From positions 12,781,820 to 12,845,819 of the forward strand of contig NC_135248.1 in assembly GCF_947623445.1 (NCBI RefSeq): DNA of 64,000 nt, read 5' to 3'. The stretch comes from Clavelina lepadiformis. Its lineage: Eukaryota > Chordata > Ascidiacea > Aplousobranchia > Clavelinidae. Shown here piece by piece: positions 22,527-34,900 of this stretch. The notes beneath the pieces are model-generated. The model searched no databases, was not told where the DNA came from, and worked only from the letters and a program-made list of their open reading frames with translations. The position numbers and the translations under genes were made by a program. Numbering within the stretch: position 1 is the first letter of the stretch; the number at the start of each line of letters is the position of its first letter.

Positions 22527-25500
22527 TTTACAAAATACTTAAGTCTGTGTTTGCTTATGCTTCTAGGAAAGCAGGCAAATGATGACCAAATTTTCACAGC
22601 TCCCATTAAACAATTTAGTATTCTTAATAGTTATAGCGAGTTTAAAAATAGTTTATGAAAAGAAATGTCTCTCCTTCACCCTTTGCTTTGTATGGAATCA
22701 GAATCCTTACCCTTGGACAGAGGAAAGTCCTTGTGCAACTAAAACTTGGCCAGAAGATTGTAAATCCACAGCAATCATGCTTTGATCACTGAGTTTGTTG
22801 TTGTGTATTTTGCAATAAATATATTTATTTGTTTGTTGTTGCTTGCTTTGTCAATCAGTCAGTTTTAGATCTACCAGTAGCCTACTGTATTTAACGTTGG
22901 TGCCTCCCAGACTGTAGGGCATGGCTGTTTTCAGCAAGATCTTGCGTGCGTGCAAACAAAACAAACAAATATGACAATTGCAGGTGTGCAAGAATGTTTG
23001 GATGTTTGGATACATTTAGGTGTGCAATTACACAGTAATGTACACAGTATGGCTAATTCAATCTCTAACTCAATTAAAAATTGAGAGTGTAAAAGTTCTA
23101 TCCAAGCCATTAAGGGCAAAATTATGTACTTAAAGTGTGTCACTGTAGCTCATAAAAAACAGTACAGTACTACTGACTGCACCTATGCCAAACTCATCAG
23201 TCTGGGATGCCTGTGAACAGCATTTATTAATTATAATAGTATAAATAGTATAAACATAATTAAAAGACTTAATGCAACCACGCTACAGTATTAAGCAAAA
23301 ACACAGCCAATAATATTATAATAAGCTAATCCAAATTCAAAGATTATTTTAAAAACCCTCAAATAAACCATCATCTATCAGGACCATCAAAGGTTATACT
23401 TGGAAAGTTTACTTTTAATCAACCTGATAAATGAGTCAACGCCAACTTTATTCATGTAAACGATGCATTGCGGATTGATTAATTTTAACATTAACATTAA
23501 TTTTAGCGCATAAGCCAACTTTCCAGTCGTCCAGTAAAAGTCCAAAAACTCTCGGACGCATGTAAGATACTGCACACAGCATTGAAAATATAAAACACAA
23601 GCACAAATTAGACGAGAGAATACGACCTATTGGCTTAGATTAAGCCTAACTGTTTACCGGAATTTCATAACAGAAACACGACCGCCCCGCCAGGAAAGCG
23701 GGTTATAAAACAGTTTCTCATATGTTTGTATAAATGACCTTTCAACCTAAAAGCTTGTTATATAACAAAAATATGAATCGACGTTTATCTTAGGGAAATC
23801 ACCCAAGTTGAAATTTATTATAAATTCTACAAATTTACATTTGGAAATATTTATATCAGCAGAAAATCGAACCGCGGTGTAAAACAATTTAACACCGGTT
23901 TAGGTTTTACAAAATATTTTACCGGTTTTACTCCGGTCCAGGTTTACATCAGGTTCACACATTCATTCCCCTCCGGGTTTAGTTTCAGCAAGCTTGCTAA
24001 TATAAGGTTCGCTCGGGGTTCGAATGACATTATCCAGCGAAGTACTTTTCTAAATTTCTTCAAATGCACTGCCCAAGTAGCAATTCGTTATCATAAGGAA
24101 TTTCGTCATTAGTGGGTATTTCTTAATTTAGGTTTTCTTTGTTTTGAATTAGTCAAAAGAAACACGTTTTCTATAACTTTTGGATGGAATTATGATACTG
24201 AACAAATGGTTACAATTAAGGTTCGACTCCGGTCTGTTCTTTTTCTCTTAGTCTTCAGTGGTTCAGGTTCGGTTTAGTTGCAGACAATTTTAATACATTG
24301 GGTGCTGGTTCGGTTTGCTGATTTGGTGAAAATTCCAATCTCTACTGTGACTGTGTATCTGCAAAAATTTAGATATGACATATTTTGATAACAATACTAA
24401 CAAAATGATAGTAGGCTATAAAGATGCAGAGATGAACTTGGATTCAAATATCGCATAATAGTAATGATCGCATTTTATGGGCGTTAAAAAACAAAGTAGC
24501 CTAATGTTAAATAGTGGTGGTAATTTTCTTCCATCTGCCTATGGTTCAGTAGTATCACAGTGCACAATATAAACCTACCGTTAAAATGAGGTACTGTACA
24601 AGCCAGTAAACAAAAGAATTTGTTTTGCTTCACGCTACATGATTTGTCTGTCAGAGGTTGGAATTTAATTATCGAGGCATCTAAATTTCAAAAATTTGGA
24701 GATGCATCAGGTCGGTGTGTTGCTTTTTTCGAAAGAAAGATTTAAAAATTTATTCGTCCAACTTTTAACTCAGTCTTTTTTTCAAACAAGCATTCGAAAA
24801 ATCCAGTCAACAATGCGTAAAGAAAAGAAAAATGGAAAAGTTTAGCGCTTGGTACTCCGTCTATAAACAGAAGAACAACTGCTTGTGAAAGTATGTGAAG
24901 ACCGTTTTCACGTCAAAAGGTAAACCGACAATAGTTTGAATTTTGAAGTTTACGAAACATTTTTTCAGCGTTTAAATTAAACAGAATAATCATTAAAAGA
25001 ACCCGGACTAGTTTTCGTGTGACCAACGTCTACTTTGCTAGACGTTGTAAAACTTCTTTCAACTTGTAGCAATATGGTGTCACAATCTCAGCTTAGTGAC
25101 GTTTCTGTAAGTTGGTGAAATAGCCGAACAGTTCTGATTTTAATTGCTGTATTTTGTAATGGTGTACATAGGAAGTTGTTCTAAAAAATATTAAAGCATG
25201 CTGTAAATTTGAATTTATGATGAACCAATTTCATGGGCTATTGCTTATTTTTGCGCTCTGAAAGTTTTAAGAAATGTTGTGATATAGCACTTTCTCGGAG
25301 GTGACGAAAATTTGCTACTTCGGTCTACGTGCGACATTGGCCAAGATTTTGCGATCACTGACGTCTCGCTTTTTACCACAAATAGCAATTGATTACGTGA
25401 CCACGTCATATACGTTAAAGGGATGTCTATTTCAGAACATCAAATCGAATAAATTGAAAAAATATTTTTATTTTTTAATTATTTGAAATTGAAAGCTTGT

Positions 25501-26551
25501 ATTCAAAAGAAAATGTAATTGTAAAGCTAAAAAATGTTAAAAAACTCCATAAAATGAAAATTGATTGAGTTTAATAACTAGTAAGTTTGTAAGAACGATG
25601 TTCTTGAATTGAGTGTTTGAGCTAATCAGCTGCTATGGTTTTAAATTCTCTTTGTCGGGCTGTTTTTACTGCCTGTGCTATTATTTATCAATGCAGCTAT
25701 CGGCTTGTGGCAAATTTAACGATAAAAGCTCGCCTTCTTGGAATGGGATTCAAACCTATATCAGCTGGTTTTCCTGGGCAGTTGCCGGTGGGAGTCTAAT
25801 TCTTATCCTGAAATAAACTTTAATCTTGCAGCTTATATGCAAACAGCTCTATGCCAAGCTCTCTATACTTGCAAAGCTGTTTCATTGCCAGCGCGCAGTC
25901 CCTCATTTTAAAACTGTTTTAACTTGCTTTCAAGATTAAAAAGGAAAAGCCTTGGAGCAAACATGCTAGATTCGTTTAATTAACTTCTTGTTGCGCAATA
26001 GAAAACCATTGTTCTTTTTTTCTTTTAAGTTTCCTGTCTTTTTCAAGTGATCCAGGTTGACAAGGCAGCTGACCAATGCAAATTGTTGAGACTAGGCCAG
26101 AGCGCGTGGTATGTTACCACTTGTATGCTAGACCCAATCATACAACAACAATTTTACAAATGTGCAATTTTGTAAAGGTTGGAAGGCGTGTGGGGTTGAA
26201 TAAAGGATTTAGCTAGTATCAGTGCTGTAGTAAACGTTTGTTGGAAGGTCTCTGACGCTAGCTTAAACAAAGAATACAAGCACGTGCTTGCATGCAGCTT
26301 GTTTGCGCGTTGGCCCAGCAGGTTGCGACAGTTTAATTAGCTACTCACGCCACTTATAGTTTTCCAATCTTTTTATTTCAGTAGTTCGGTAGGTTTTAAA
26401 AACAGGTTTTCAGAAACAAATACTACACTTCGTGATACTGATAAGCAATAGGCCTATAAGTTACAAAACACACACTGAGCAGGCCTAGATTGTGCTTTCT
26501 ACAAAAGTAGTAGGCCTATGCACGAGCTATAGTCTTGGTAGAAGTGTAGTA
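22527..26551. other. Intergenic, no gene recognised
   Basis: About 4 kb between the divergently transcribed carbonyl reductase array and the plus-strand connexin gene. It holds a degenerate GGTTC/ACCGG-rich repeat at about 23870-24350 and three close AGGCCTA motifs near 26449-26518. Short frames at 25301 and 25613 have no family resemblance. The right end should contain the connexin promoter. Confidence 0.45.
23870..24350. repeat. Degenerate ACCGG/GGTTC-rich repeat
   Basis: The stretch has many near-copies of ACCGGTTT, GGTTCAGGTTCGG and GGTTTAG on both strands. It begins near ATCAGCAGAAAATCGAACC, and its far end, read in complement, gives AATCAGCAAACCGAACC. This suggests weak terminal inverted repeats of a decayed nonautonomous DNA transposon. 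No target-site duplication is resolved. Confidence 0.4.
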
Positions 26552-29500
26552 ATGTGGTCGCTATTGGAAAAACTCTCCGAACAGGTAAGTTACAAGTTAC
26601 GTGGTCATTATTTGCTACAATAACTCTGGAATTATTGAAAAATATGTTTTTATTTTCTAGTTTTAAATCACGGTTGTCACCTGGCTATAAAAAAGTCGGA
26701 AGGCATGGCATTTCGCCACAGTACTTTTTACCGAATGCCTATTACTGTATTATGAATTGGATAATTTGATACGTTATCGATTAATTGACAGCTTTCATAA
26801 CACTAATAGTAAATAAAGCCAATTGAAATTTTTACAGGCAACAAAGTATAGCACCATCTTGGGTCAATTCTGGTATCTTTTGGTGTTCCTTTTTCGTTTG
26901 ATCGTAGTGGTTACAGTTGGTGGTGCAGGTAAGAGTGTTAAACTTATGAATGAACAGAAAACAAGTGTCGATTTATCGCTATAATTATGGTTTTAGTAAG
27001 GATTATGTATCATCTATTGCTTTAACAGTGTACGGTGACGAACAGTCTGCATTTGTATGCAGTACGAAAGTTGTTGGATGTGAAAATATTTGCTATAATG
27101 AATTTGCTAAGATTTCTCACATAAGATTTTGGGCTTTTCAGGTATTTTGTGAAGGTTTTACTAAGCTACAAAGTCTATTGGTATTTGTGTGTTGTAATTC
27201 TTTAAAAAAATAGAACTGGATTAATTGTTGATTTTTGCAGCTTTTAGCAGTTACGGCGCCCACTGTGCTGTTTCATTTTGCCGCAAGTTATTTTTCTGGT
27301 GAAATACAGAAACTAAGAGCTTCAGAAAACCAACTTAAAATGCTGGAAGATGGCGAACTGCACAGTATAAGGGTACTAATGTATTTTTGTTTTTAATTTA
27401 AGCGATAGATATTAAAATATCGACTAAATTGACGATTCGCGAACGTGCTCAAGTTGATTTCAATAAAGCGAGGAGGCAAACTACGATTATAGGAACCAGT
27501 ACTACCACAAGCGTCGAATTGGAAATTAACATTAACCATTTTTGATGTGATTTTGAGATTTCTTGTAGAAGTGTTGTTATTGTTTTAATGATAATAAAAT
27601 TCTCACTCCCGTGAACGTTGCCAGTCTATAGGTGGAGCAAAGCTGACAGAGCTTCCTGCCCAACAGGATGTAATTACATGTTTTTTTAGCCAAGGCATTA
27701 CGCGTGCCTGGTGTTGCAAGGCGCTGCGGAAAGTTGCGCAACATGTGTAGGGATTTTAATTATTTTATTTACTTTTAAAACGATTTAAGATAAAAAAAAA
27801 TCTTATAACTACATTTTTATTTTGCAGGACAGTTCAATTAACGAGAAAGATATCATGAAAATGGCGAAAAGAAAGAAAAGTGTCGGTCAAGTAAAAGTGC
27901 GTCGCGTGTATTCAGGGAACGAATTGAAGGAGGTATAGCTACTGAACCGAATTCTATCCTCACGTTTAACCCGATTAATTTAATCTTAATTAAAGTTAAT
28001 GCGATTTTAGTGGATTGTAGTGAAATGAGAACGTATATTAATAATAATGGAAAATATCGTTCTTAAAAAATCCGTTGTAAATGGATTAGGTAAATCCTGA
28101 ATGCTTTCAAACTGTAGTAACTGACTCAGGAAGGAATTCATACATTGAACAACACCAGCTGCCATTGTGAGTTTCGTTATTAAACTTTCCTATGCTTTTA
28201 CATCCAGGTGCCGTATACGGACAAAATTCGTGTTTGCTACTTTGTCAGCGTGGTGGCACGTATCGCCCTTGAAGGACTTTTCATATATTTCGGATACATT
28301 CTCTTTAAGAACGAGGTAATGTTTCAGCCATTCCACCTGTTTTTGCTTGGAATTTTAATCTATTTCTAGATTTTACATATATTCCACGAGATTAATCATC
28401 ACTTTGACCCACACACGTGTTAACTGCAAAGATCGTTTAATTACAGATCGTCTTCTAGGACGGAAAGTATTTAAGTAGCCTAACAAACAAACAAAGCGTG
28501 TGTTGAATCTGTTGATCGAAACACAAAAATGCCATTCACTTCTGGCAAGCGATATGTTATATGCAGCTGATAGCTTTATTGACAGGAGCTTGCACAGTTC
28601 GACGTCACGCTTGACTCGCGTAGATTGAATTTTTCTTTCACCACCCAAACGACATAGAGCAGCATTTTTTACACGTTTAGTACGCCTTGGTCTTAAAAAT
28701 TGGTATTTCGGTATTGCCATGTATGACCACATTTACGGAACAACCAATGAAAATCAAGTTATGCATTTTCCAGGATCCATCTTCGAATGTATTCAGCTTT
28801 ATATGGCTGGAAGTGCAGGCCAATTATCATTGCACGGGTAATAAGGGATCGGAGGTGTACCTAGCTTGCTATTATCACTTCATGCCTGATAAGTCGGGAT
28901 ATGTTCCCTGTTTTGTATCAAGACCTTTTGTGAGTTGATCTTTTATATTCTAATAAGCTATGCAGCTCGTAGTCGGATAGAAACGCAAAGCATACTCGGT
29001 ATAGGTACAGTAGATAGTGATGCAATGTTTTCATGGTCGTTTAGGAGAAGACCGTCCTCATTCGTTACATGAGCGTTCTGGCCGCAAGTTGTTTTGTAAT
29101 CTCCGTTATGGAGTTGATTTACTTGATTCTGAAATCTCTTTGGAGGAGCGCACCCAAGAAGCCCAGGAAATTGTGAGCAATTATCAAGTTTGCTCTTTAT
29201 TAGAAATTGTTTGTGCAGCGTGTTCTATAATCAAGTCTTGACGACTACTAAGTACTTTAGAGTTGTAATTTTACATTGATGAAAGTTTTCATTGTTGCTG
29301 TGGTAACAGCCCAAAAAATGACAACTTAGTTTAACATCCTTTCCAACTCACTTGCTTTAAAGTATTTTACAAGTCAAACTCTGACTCTCTTCAATCAGAC
29401 TCTTTTTTCGATAGCAATCGCTTTCTTCCTCGCCCGGACTCGGTATTTTACGGCCCCAACCCATCAGCGAGCGCTCCACTTAAATCTTACGAAGACCACT

Positions 29501-30053
29501 TCTACCCCAGTTTGGCGGTTCCTGTTCGAATCTCTGCAAGCAGTGAGTATGTAATCAGTTGAAAATTTTCAGTTCAATTTTCGTTCTATGCCCGGCACCG
29601 CATGCTCTTGGTTTCATTCTAAACAGTCCACTTCTTGGAAGTCTGTTTGCGGCGCACTTGCTCCATCTTATCAATAACATTAAATTCTGCTGTACGTCGG
29701 TGGTCGCCTCACTGTGTTGTAAAGGTGGAGGAAAACATGCGGCTTATCAATTGCCTAGTTGGCATGCGACGCTTTCATGCAAAATGCTTGCTTTGTTTAA
29801 GAAAGCAGCGAAGCACAGCACTTACAAAGCTTAGGCCATTCGCCCTGTATTGCCTTTGCGATTGTGCTATACATGTTATACATGAATGCGGTCAATGGTT
29901 TGTTTAATCGCCTGTTACAGCCTTTTCTCACGGCAATGTTTTATTTATTTTGTAGAAGAAACCTTGATCAAACTAAACAAAAAGTCCCGGAGTAAGATCG
30001 ATGAAGATAAAGACGTTGCATCCGGTAACGCTTCTGTGAAAAGTTATGTTTGA
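26552..30053 (+). CDS. Connexin (gap-junction channel subunit), plus-strand gene, ten exons
   Basis: Ten exons with closing phases: 26552-26584, 26838-26928, 27029-27141, 27241-27372, 27828-27932, 28208-28315, 28774-28929, 29045-29172, 29415-29542, 29956-30053; 363 residues. Six connexins form a hemichannel in the plasma membrane and two hemichannels dock to join cells. N-terminus [11 protein letters not shown], then TM1 ([15 protein letters not shown]). First extracellular loop [23 protein letters not shown] has the canonical C-x6-C-x3-C. TM2 begins [13 protein letters not shown]. The basic cytoplasmic loop carries [21 protein letters not shown], then TM3. The second loop keeps three cysteines but with C-x11-C-x13-C spacing, followed by FVSRPFEKTV and TM4. 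The tail holds RPDSVFYGP and SLAVPVRI and ends KSYV, a class I PDZ ligand pattern. Convergent with a matching gene on the other strand. Confidence 0.93.
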
Positions 30054-30376
30054 TTTTGATCTTAGTTACCATGACTACAACACAACCCGATGATAAGTTG
30101 TTGTGAACGAATTCGCATTTGAAGGTTAAATTGATAAAATAATTGGTGACAAACAAGCTGACTCTTGTCTAGTTGGTTTGCGTTTGTTGTTGTTGTTGCC
30201 TTGAAACTTTTTGTTCACTTGATGCTTCTGTTTTTAGTTATTCAATTCATTCATTCATTCCCGGGGCTGTTTTAGTGCTGATTAAGCGATATTACATAAG
30301 ACAGCGTATGATAGCCAGCATAGATTCTCGGTGCCTTTATTCATTCTGTAAATATTTTCACCATGATCCTTAGTAT
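30054..30376. other. 3' flank of the plus-strand connexin
   Basis: About 320 bp from the connexin stop to the inserted element. It contains a short ATTC tandem repeat near 30245-30260 and no coding exon. No strong AATAAA polyadenylation signal was noticed close to the stop. Confidence 0.45.
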
Positions 30377-31047
30377 GGGATCACGTGAAGTGACCGTGAA
30401 CAAATTCACCGGCGACAACTGGTAGTGGACAACTGACCGGCAACAAATTGGCCGGCGATCAAATTAACCGTGACGTAAATTGGCCGGCAATGAAATTAAC
30501 CGGCGACAAATTGGCCGTCAAAAGGTCAAAATTCTAATTCACTATCTAGTCGCTATCTAGTCACTATCCAATTTAGTATGTGTATTGCAGTCAAGGTTGC
30601 CACTCGTAGAGTTTTTTGGCCCCTTGTAGGGTGTAGGGTGACCCTACGGATTTTTCACCTTTATTCATAGATTTCCTATTGTTACATGCATTTTCCCGGT
30701 CTAGACGAGTTGTTTGATAGCCTATCTCATGTAGTAACAATGGACTCATTGCAATAACAATGGACACTTTAGTTAAGTAAATTGTCAGATTGAAGCTGTA
30801 CGTCAGGACTCCCCTAGTTTTAAGTCTTGGTTATGGTTATACTAATAATTGTAAATTGCAAAAAGAGTTGGAGATCAACTTAAACACAATAATTCAGCAC
30901 TTGCACGGTCAATTTACCTCCCGGTCAATTTTCATTCCCGTAAGTCTGTTCCCGGTTAGTTTGTTCGCGGTCAATTTACGTCACGTTCAGTTGTCCCCGG
31001 TGAGTTTGTTCGCGGTCATTTTCCCGCGGTCATATGTCATGGAACCC
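30377..31047. mobile_element. Nonautonomous terminal-inverted-repeat element with arrayed ends (671 bp)
   Basis: The ends form an imperfect inverted repeat of about 150 bp each, starting GGGATCACG on the left and closing GGAACCC on the right. Each arm is itself an array of short units of about 15 bp of the type AAATTGACCGGCGAC. The element is flanked by a 7-bp direct repeat TTAGTAT (30370-30376 and 31048-31054). No transposase is encoded. It lies between the 3' ends of the two convergent connexin genes. The superfamily is uncertain; a 7-8 bp duplication would fit several cut-and-paste families. Confidence 0.8.
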
Positions 31048-31054
31048 TTAGTAT

Positions 31055-31945
31055 ATGTTGTTGCTTTTTAATAAACTCTTTGGCTAAGGAGAAAGGATTT
31101 GTCACAAATCGTTTATTTACAGAAACCGAGTTCGCGTTGCTTATTCCCAGCTGCAAAATACGATAAAAATAATTCGCCAGAAATCAAAAGCACATGCCAG
31201 AAATATAAAAAATCTCCATATTTTAATCACTTACATAATTACCGCATGCTGCTACTTCCAGTAAAACATCACAAAATCAACTTAGTTCAAAAGTACGCAG
31301 TTGTGATATAAACGGCTATTTACATAATGGTTTTGCCGAAACCATGTCACGTTAACACTTATGCAATGCATTTCGCTTGGGCAAAAAGATTTAGGCACGA
31401 GTAATCGCTCTATGAGCATTCACAGTTAAACCATCCGTCAGATGGCGACAGTGAGACTAATAAAAAGGGCAAAATAGTACATCTAATTTCGTGGTTAGGT
31501 AAAACTTTTCAGCTTTTGACTTATTTGTACATCGAAACAACAGAAGTAAGGCAAACCAGGTATAAATAAACTGTGCATTGTAACTTTAAATCCAAATTGT
31601 TTCAGCCTAAATTAAACATAACTGCACATAACATAATTCCTACAATCAAACAAAAATAAGTTACATTGTTAAAGTAGCAGCAACCTAGATGGGCAGTTAT
31701 TGCAGGGCTAAATACGTTAAAAACTTGCCGCTATGCACAGGATTAAGCAATTTCGTCAGCAGCAAAACAAAAGATTTTCCTAAATTGTTCGTAAATCAGC
31801 AGCAAAAGCAACTTAATACCAATTGTTCGGTCAAATTCTAGGAATGCAGCAAACGAGACGTGTTAATAAAAAATTGCACCAGCGGTAAATGTACAGGCAA
31901 AAATGCTCCGTTCAAACACTTCAGAAGTTAGGTTTCCAGTCAAAT
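31055..31945. other. 3' flank of the minus-strand connexin
   Basis: About 0.9 kb between the inserted element and the connexin stop codon on the minus strand. It should include that gene's 3' UTR. I see no exon or repeat. Confidence 0.45.
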
Positions 31946-34900
31946 TTAGTTATAACTTTTCATGGAGGCAGTGGGCGACGGGTTCTCCTTCTCCATATGA
32001 TCATCACCTCTGTCTTCATCATTGATCACCACGTGCTTGTCCACCTGGCTTGCGTTGGGCGGGTATCCCCCTGGGGAAAGAATTTTTTGTTTCCATTAGT
32101 AAAGTTCTAAGTTTTACAACTAACAATCCTACGTTTCTTTCTTTCATGAAGTGGCGTTTTCATGAGCAGGGTTAGCTTTACACTAAAGAGTTTAATTGAA
32201 AATTCTGCCAAAGTTAGATTAATTTCATGCAAAAAACTAACAGATTTCTCGCGCATAAAGCTAACGAGATGACTACGTGCGCAGATATTTCTGCCATATT
32301 TGACGAAATGGAAGGAACGTTCACATATGCGACACACATCACACAAGGACATACTTACTATGTGCGATGCGGATAGGAACGGCCAAGCTTCCACCGTAGT
32401 AAGCTTCAGTTTCGTTAAAGCCGTATTTGCCTGGTCCGTTTGGGGCCGTCGGCGCAGGTCCGTAAAACACCGACTCGGGACGACTGGAACGATGGTTGTT
32501 TCCGAATAGATGCCTGATGTTTATGAAATCACGTAAGTGTCTATTACGTCACAAAAACTTTTTTTAATTATTTGGTGCTAAGCGAGCATTTAAATCAAAA
32601 TCGGGACAGAAGATTTCAAAATTTATACTGTTTTTAAAGAAACTGATTGAAGTGTTTAGATTTAGAAGAACCTTTCTACAAGTAGGCTGTTTAACTGCAT
32701 TACAATAGCCAACGAGAGCTGCCTATTGTTAAGTTAAGCATCGGGAGGGCCTTAAAAAACAGAAGTATGCTCACTTATGCTTTGGTTTTCTGTTCTTGAA
32801 GAACCGTCTGACTGTGACAACGACTAATTCCAGTGCAGAAATAAGAAAGCAAAGCCCACTCAACACACCCATGTAACATAGGAAAACGGTTTTTTCCTGA
32901 AATTTAAACCAACTCGTTGACAAGTTGCAAGAGCCGTTGTAACACATTCGTCGCCACTTGAAAATAAGCTAATTGACGTTTTGAGCAAAGTAGTCGTAGC
33001 ACTCACGTAAGGTCGAGAGACAAAGCAAGGTACAAAGCCGTCGTTCATGACGTGCATGGTACATGCGGTGTACACTTCGGAGCCTTCAACTCCCCGGCAT
33101 CGGTACATAGCGGGCACTTTCATCCAGAGGAAATAGAACGGATTATGCTGGCTTTCGCACCATGGTCCGTTTGCGTCGAGTTCGCAAGTGACGTCCTGAA
33201 CATGAGAAGATCTTTAACAAGCATCAACAACTCTTTGAACAAGTTTCAGTGACATCAAACTGGAGAAAATACGGTCGAGGTGCAAAACACTCAGTTTTGT
33301 GCCGTCAGGGTTGAAATACGCGCAACGTTTATCGAAAAGTTACTACGGTTGAAACCAACAAAATCCTAACCATAGTATGATAAAAAAACAACATTCCGAA
33401 ATAGCTTTTTACTGTTCATATTTGCTAAGCCAATGGCCATTGAGACAAAATTAACAGCGTTACCGTAAACAGCTCGGTTGTCAATGCGATTTCCTTTGAT
33501 AAAATAGTTTAACTGATCCAAAACTTTTCCACATTGTAAACTAGCCATTTCGACAAAGTGCTGAACACAGCAGGGAAAGCCACTAAGCTAACAATATCCA
33601 AAGCAGGGTAATTCGATAAGCCCCGCGGGAACCTTAGAATTAGATCGCTTGATCAGCAAACACAGCAGGCTGCCAACAAAATAAAGACGACGGATAAAAC
33701 ATGTCGCACCAAGCCAGGCAGGATGCAAATATTTATCAAACTTTGCAAGATGAGGTCGTGGAAAAACCATTTGTACGACGTTGGCAACTCAATAAAGCGA
33801 TCTGTGGTAACCTAAATCTAAAGAAATCCCGTCAAGTTTTACAATAGCATGCAAATATATGCACGACCAATGACCATTGACAAAACTAGGCCATAAAAGA
33901 CCAACACATTTAACCCAGAAAGCTTTCAAAATCTAATCTTGCTTTTAGCAACCTGCTGCGAGTATGTAACGGTCTTGAGCGTGAAAATTGACTTTCTAAA
34001 ATTTCGGCAGTTCCAAAGCAACCAACTTGACTGGATGTTTTCAATATGTCATTTCATAGACATAACGCGTTTTGCATTTCATACAGGATCTACACTGGTC
34101 TGTTATTTTTTCCAAAATGAATTAAATAAATAACGTACCATGTTCTTAAAAAGGAGATAGCCGAAGTACATGAAGATTGCTTCCATTACTAAACGGAAGA
34201 CGATGCTGACGTAATAAGCGTAGTGGATTTTATTGGTGTATGGGATCTGGAAAATGAGGAATAAATATTTTAAAATGGAAAACCAATTTTTTCCTTGAGC
34301 AAGCAAAAAATGTTTTACCTCTTTCAATTCGTTGCCAGAATAAATCCGACGCACTTTCACGTGACCAACACTCTTTCGTCTTTTAGACATTTTCTTGAAA
34401 TCTCTTTCCCTATCAGGGTTGGTCTGTAAGAAAACACGGTATTTACATAAGCCACTAAAGCGCTATACGAAGCTGACAATTGTTACATTCAAACTTAAGT
34501 GGCAATCGTGAAAATCAGTCATAAATTGTTTAATGAATTATTATCAAGAAAAACAACTTTCCGCATTTCTCAAGAACTTCATTTATTTTTTTTACTTTTT
34601 TTTCGGCTAGTAATGACAGGCTGTCTCCGTCATAATCGACATAACACACTCTGGCGATCTTGAGTTATGAGTCACTACGCTTAACAGAAGTGTCTACGCA
34701 AAGGAGAGCACGTCGACGTCGTAACACTCACGGGGAGCATGTGGTCCGCTTCTCCATCTTCCATCAACCTCAATTTTTCCTCCGATGTCTTAAGCTTTTG
34801 AATCTCTCCGGACATATACATGGAGTAGAAGTGGAAGAAAACAGTCGGCGTGGCGACTGCTAAAAGCTGATAAGACAAAATAAAATCGCGATTAAGTTTT

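Noticed and set aside
24010-24030. GGGGTTCGAATG as a tRNA T-loop
   Set aside because: No acceptor stem or other tRNA arms around it.
25074-25106. ATG, eleven codons and a GTAAGT donor as a first exon
   Set aside because: No following exon with a matching phase or protein similarity.
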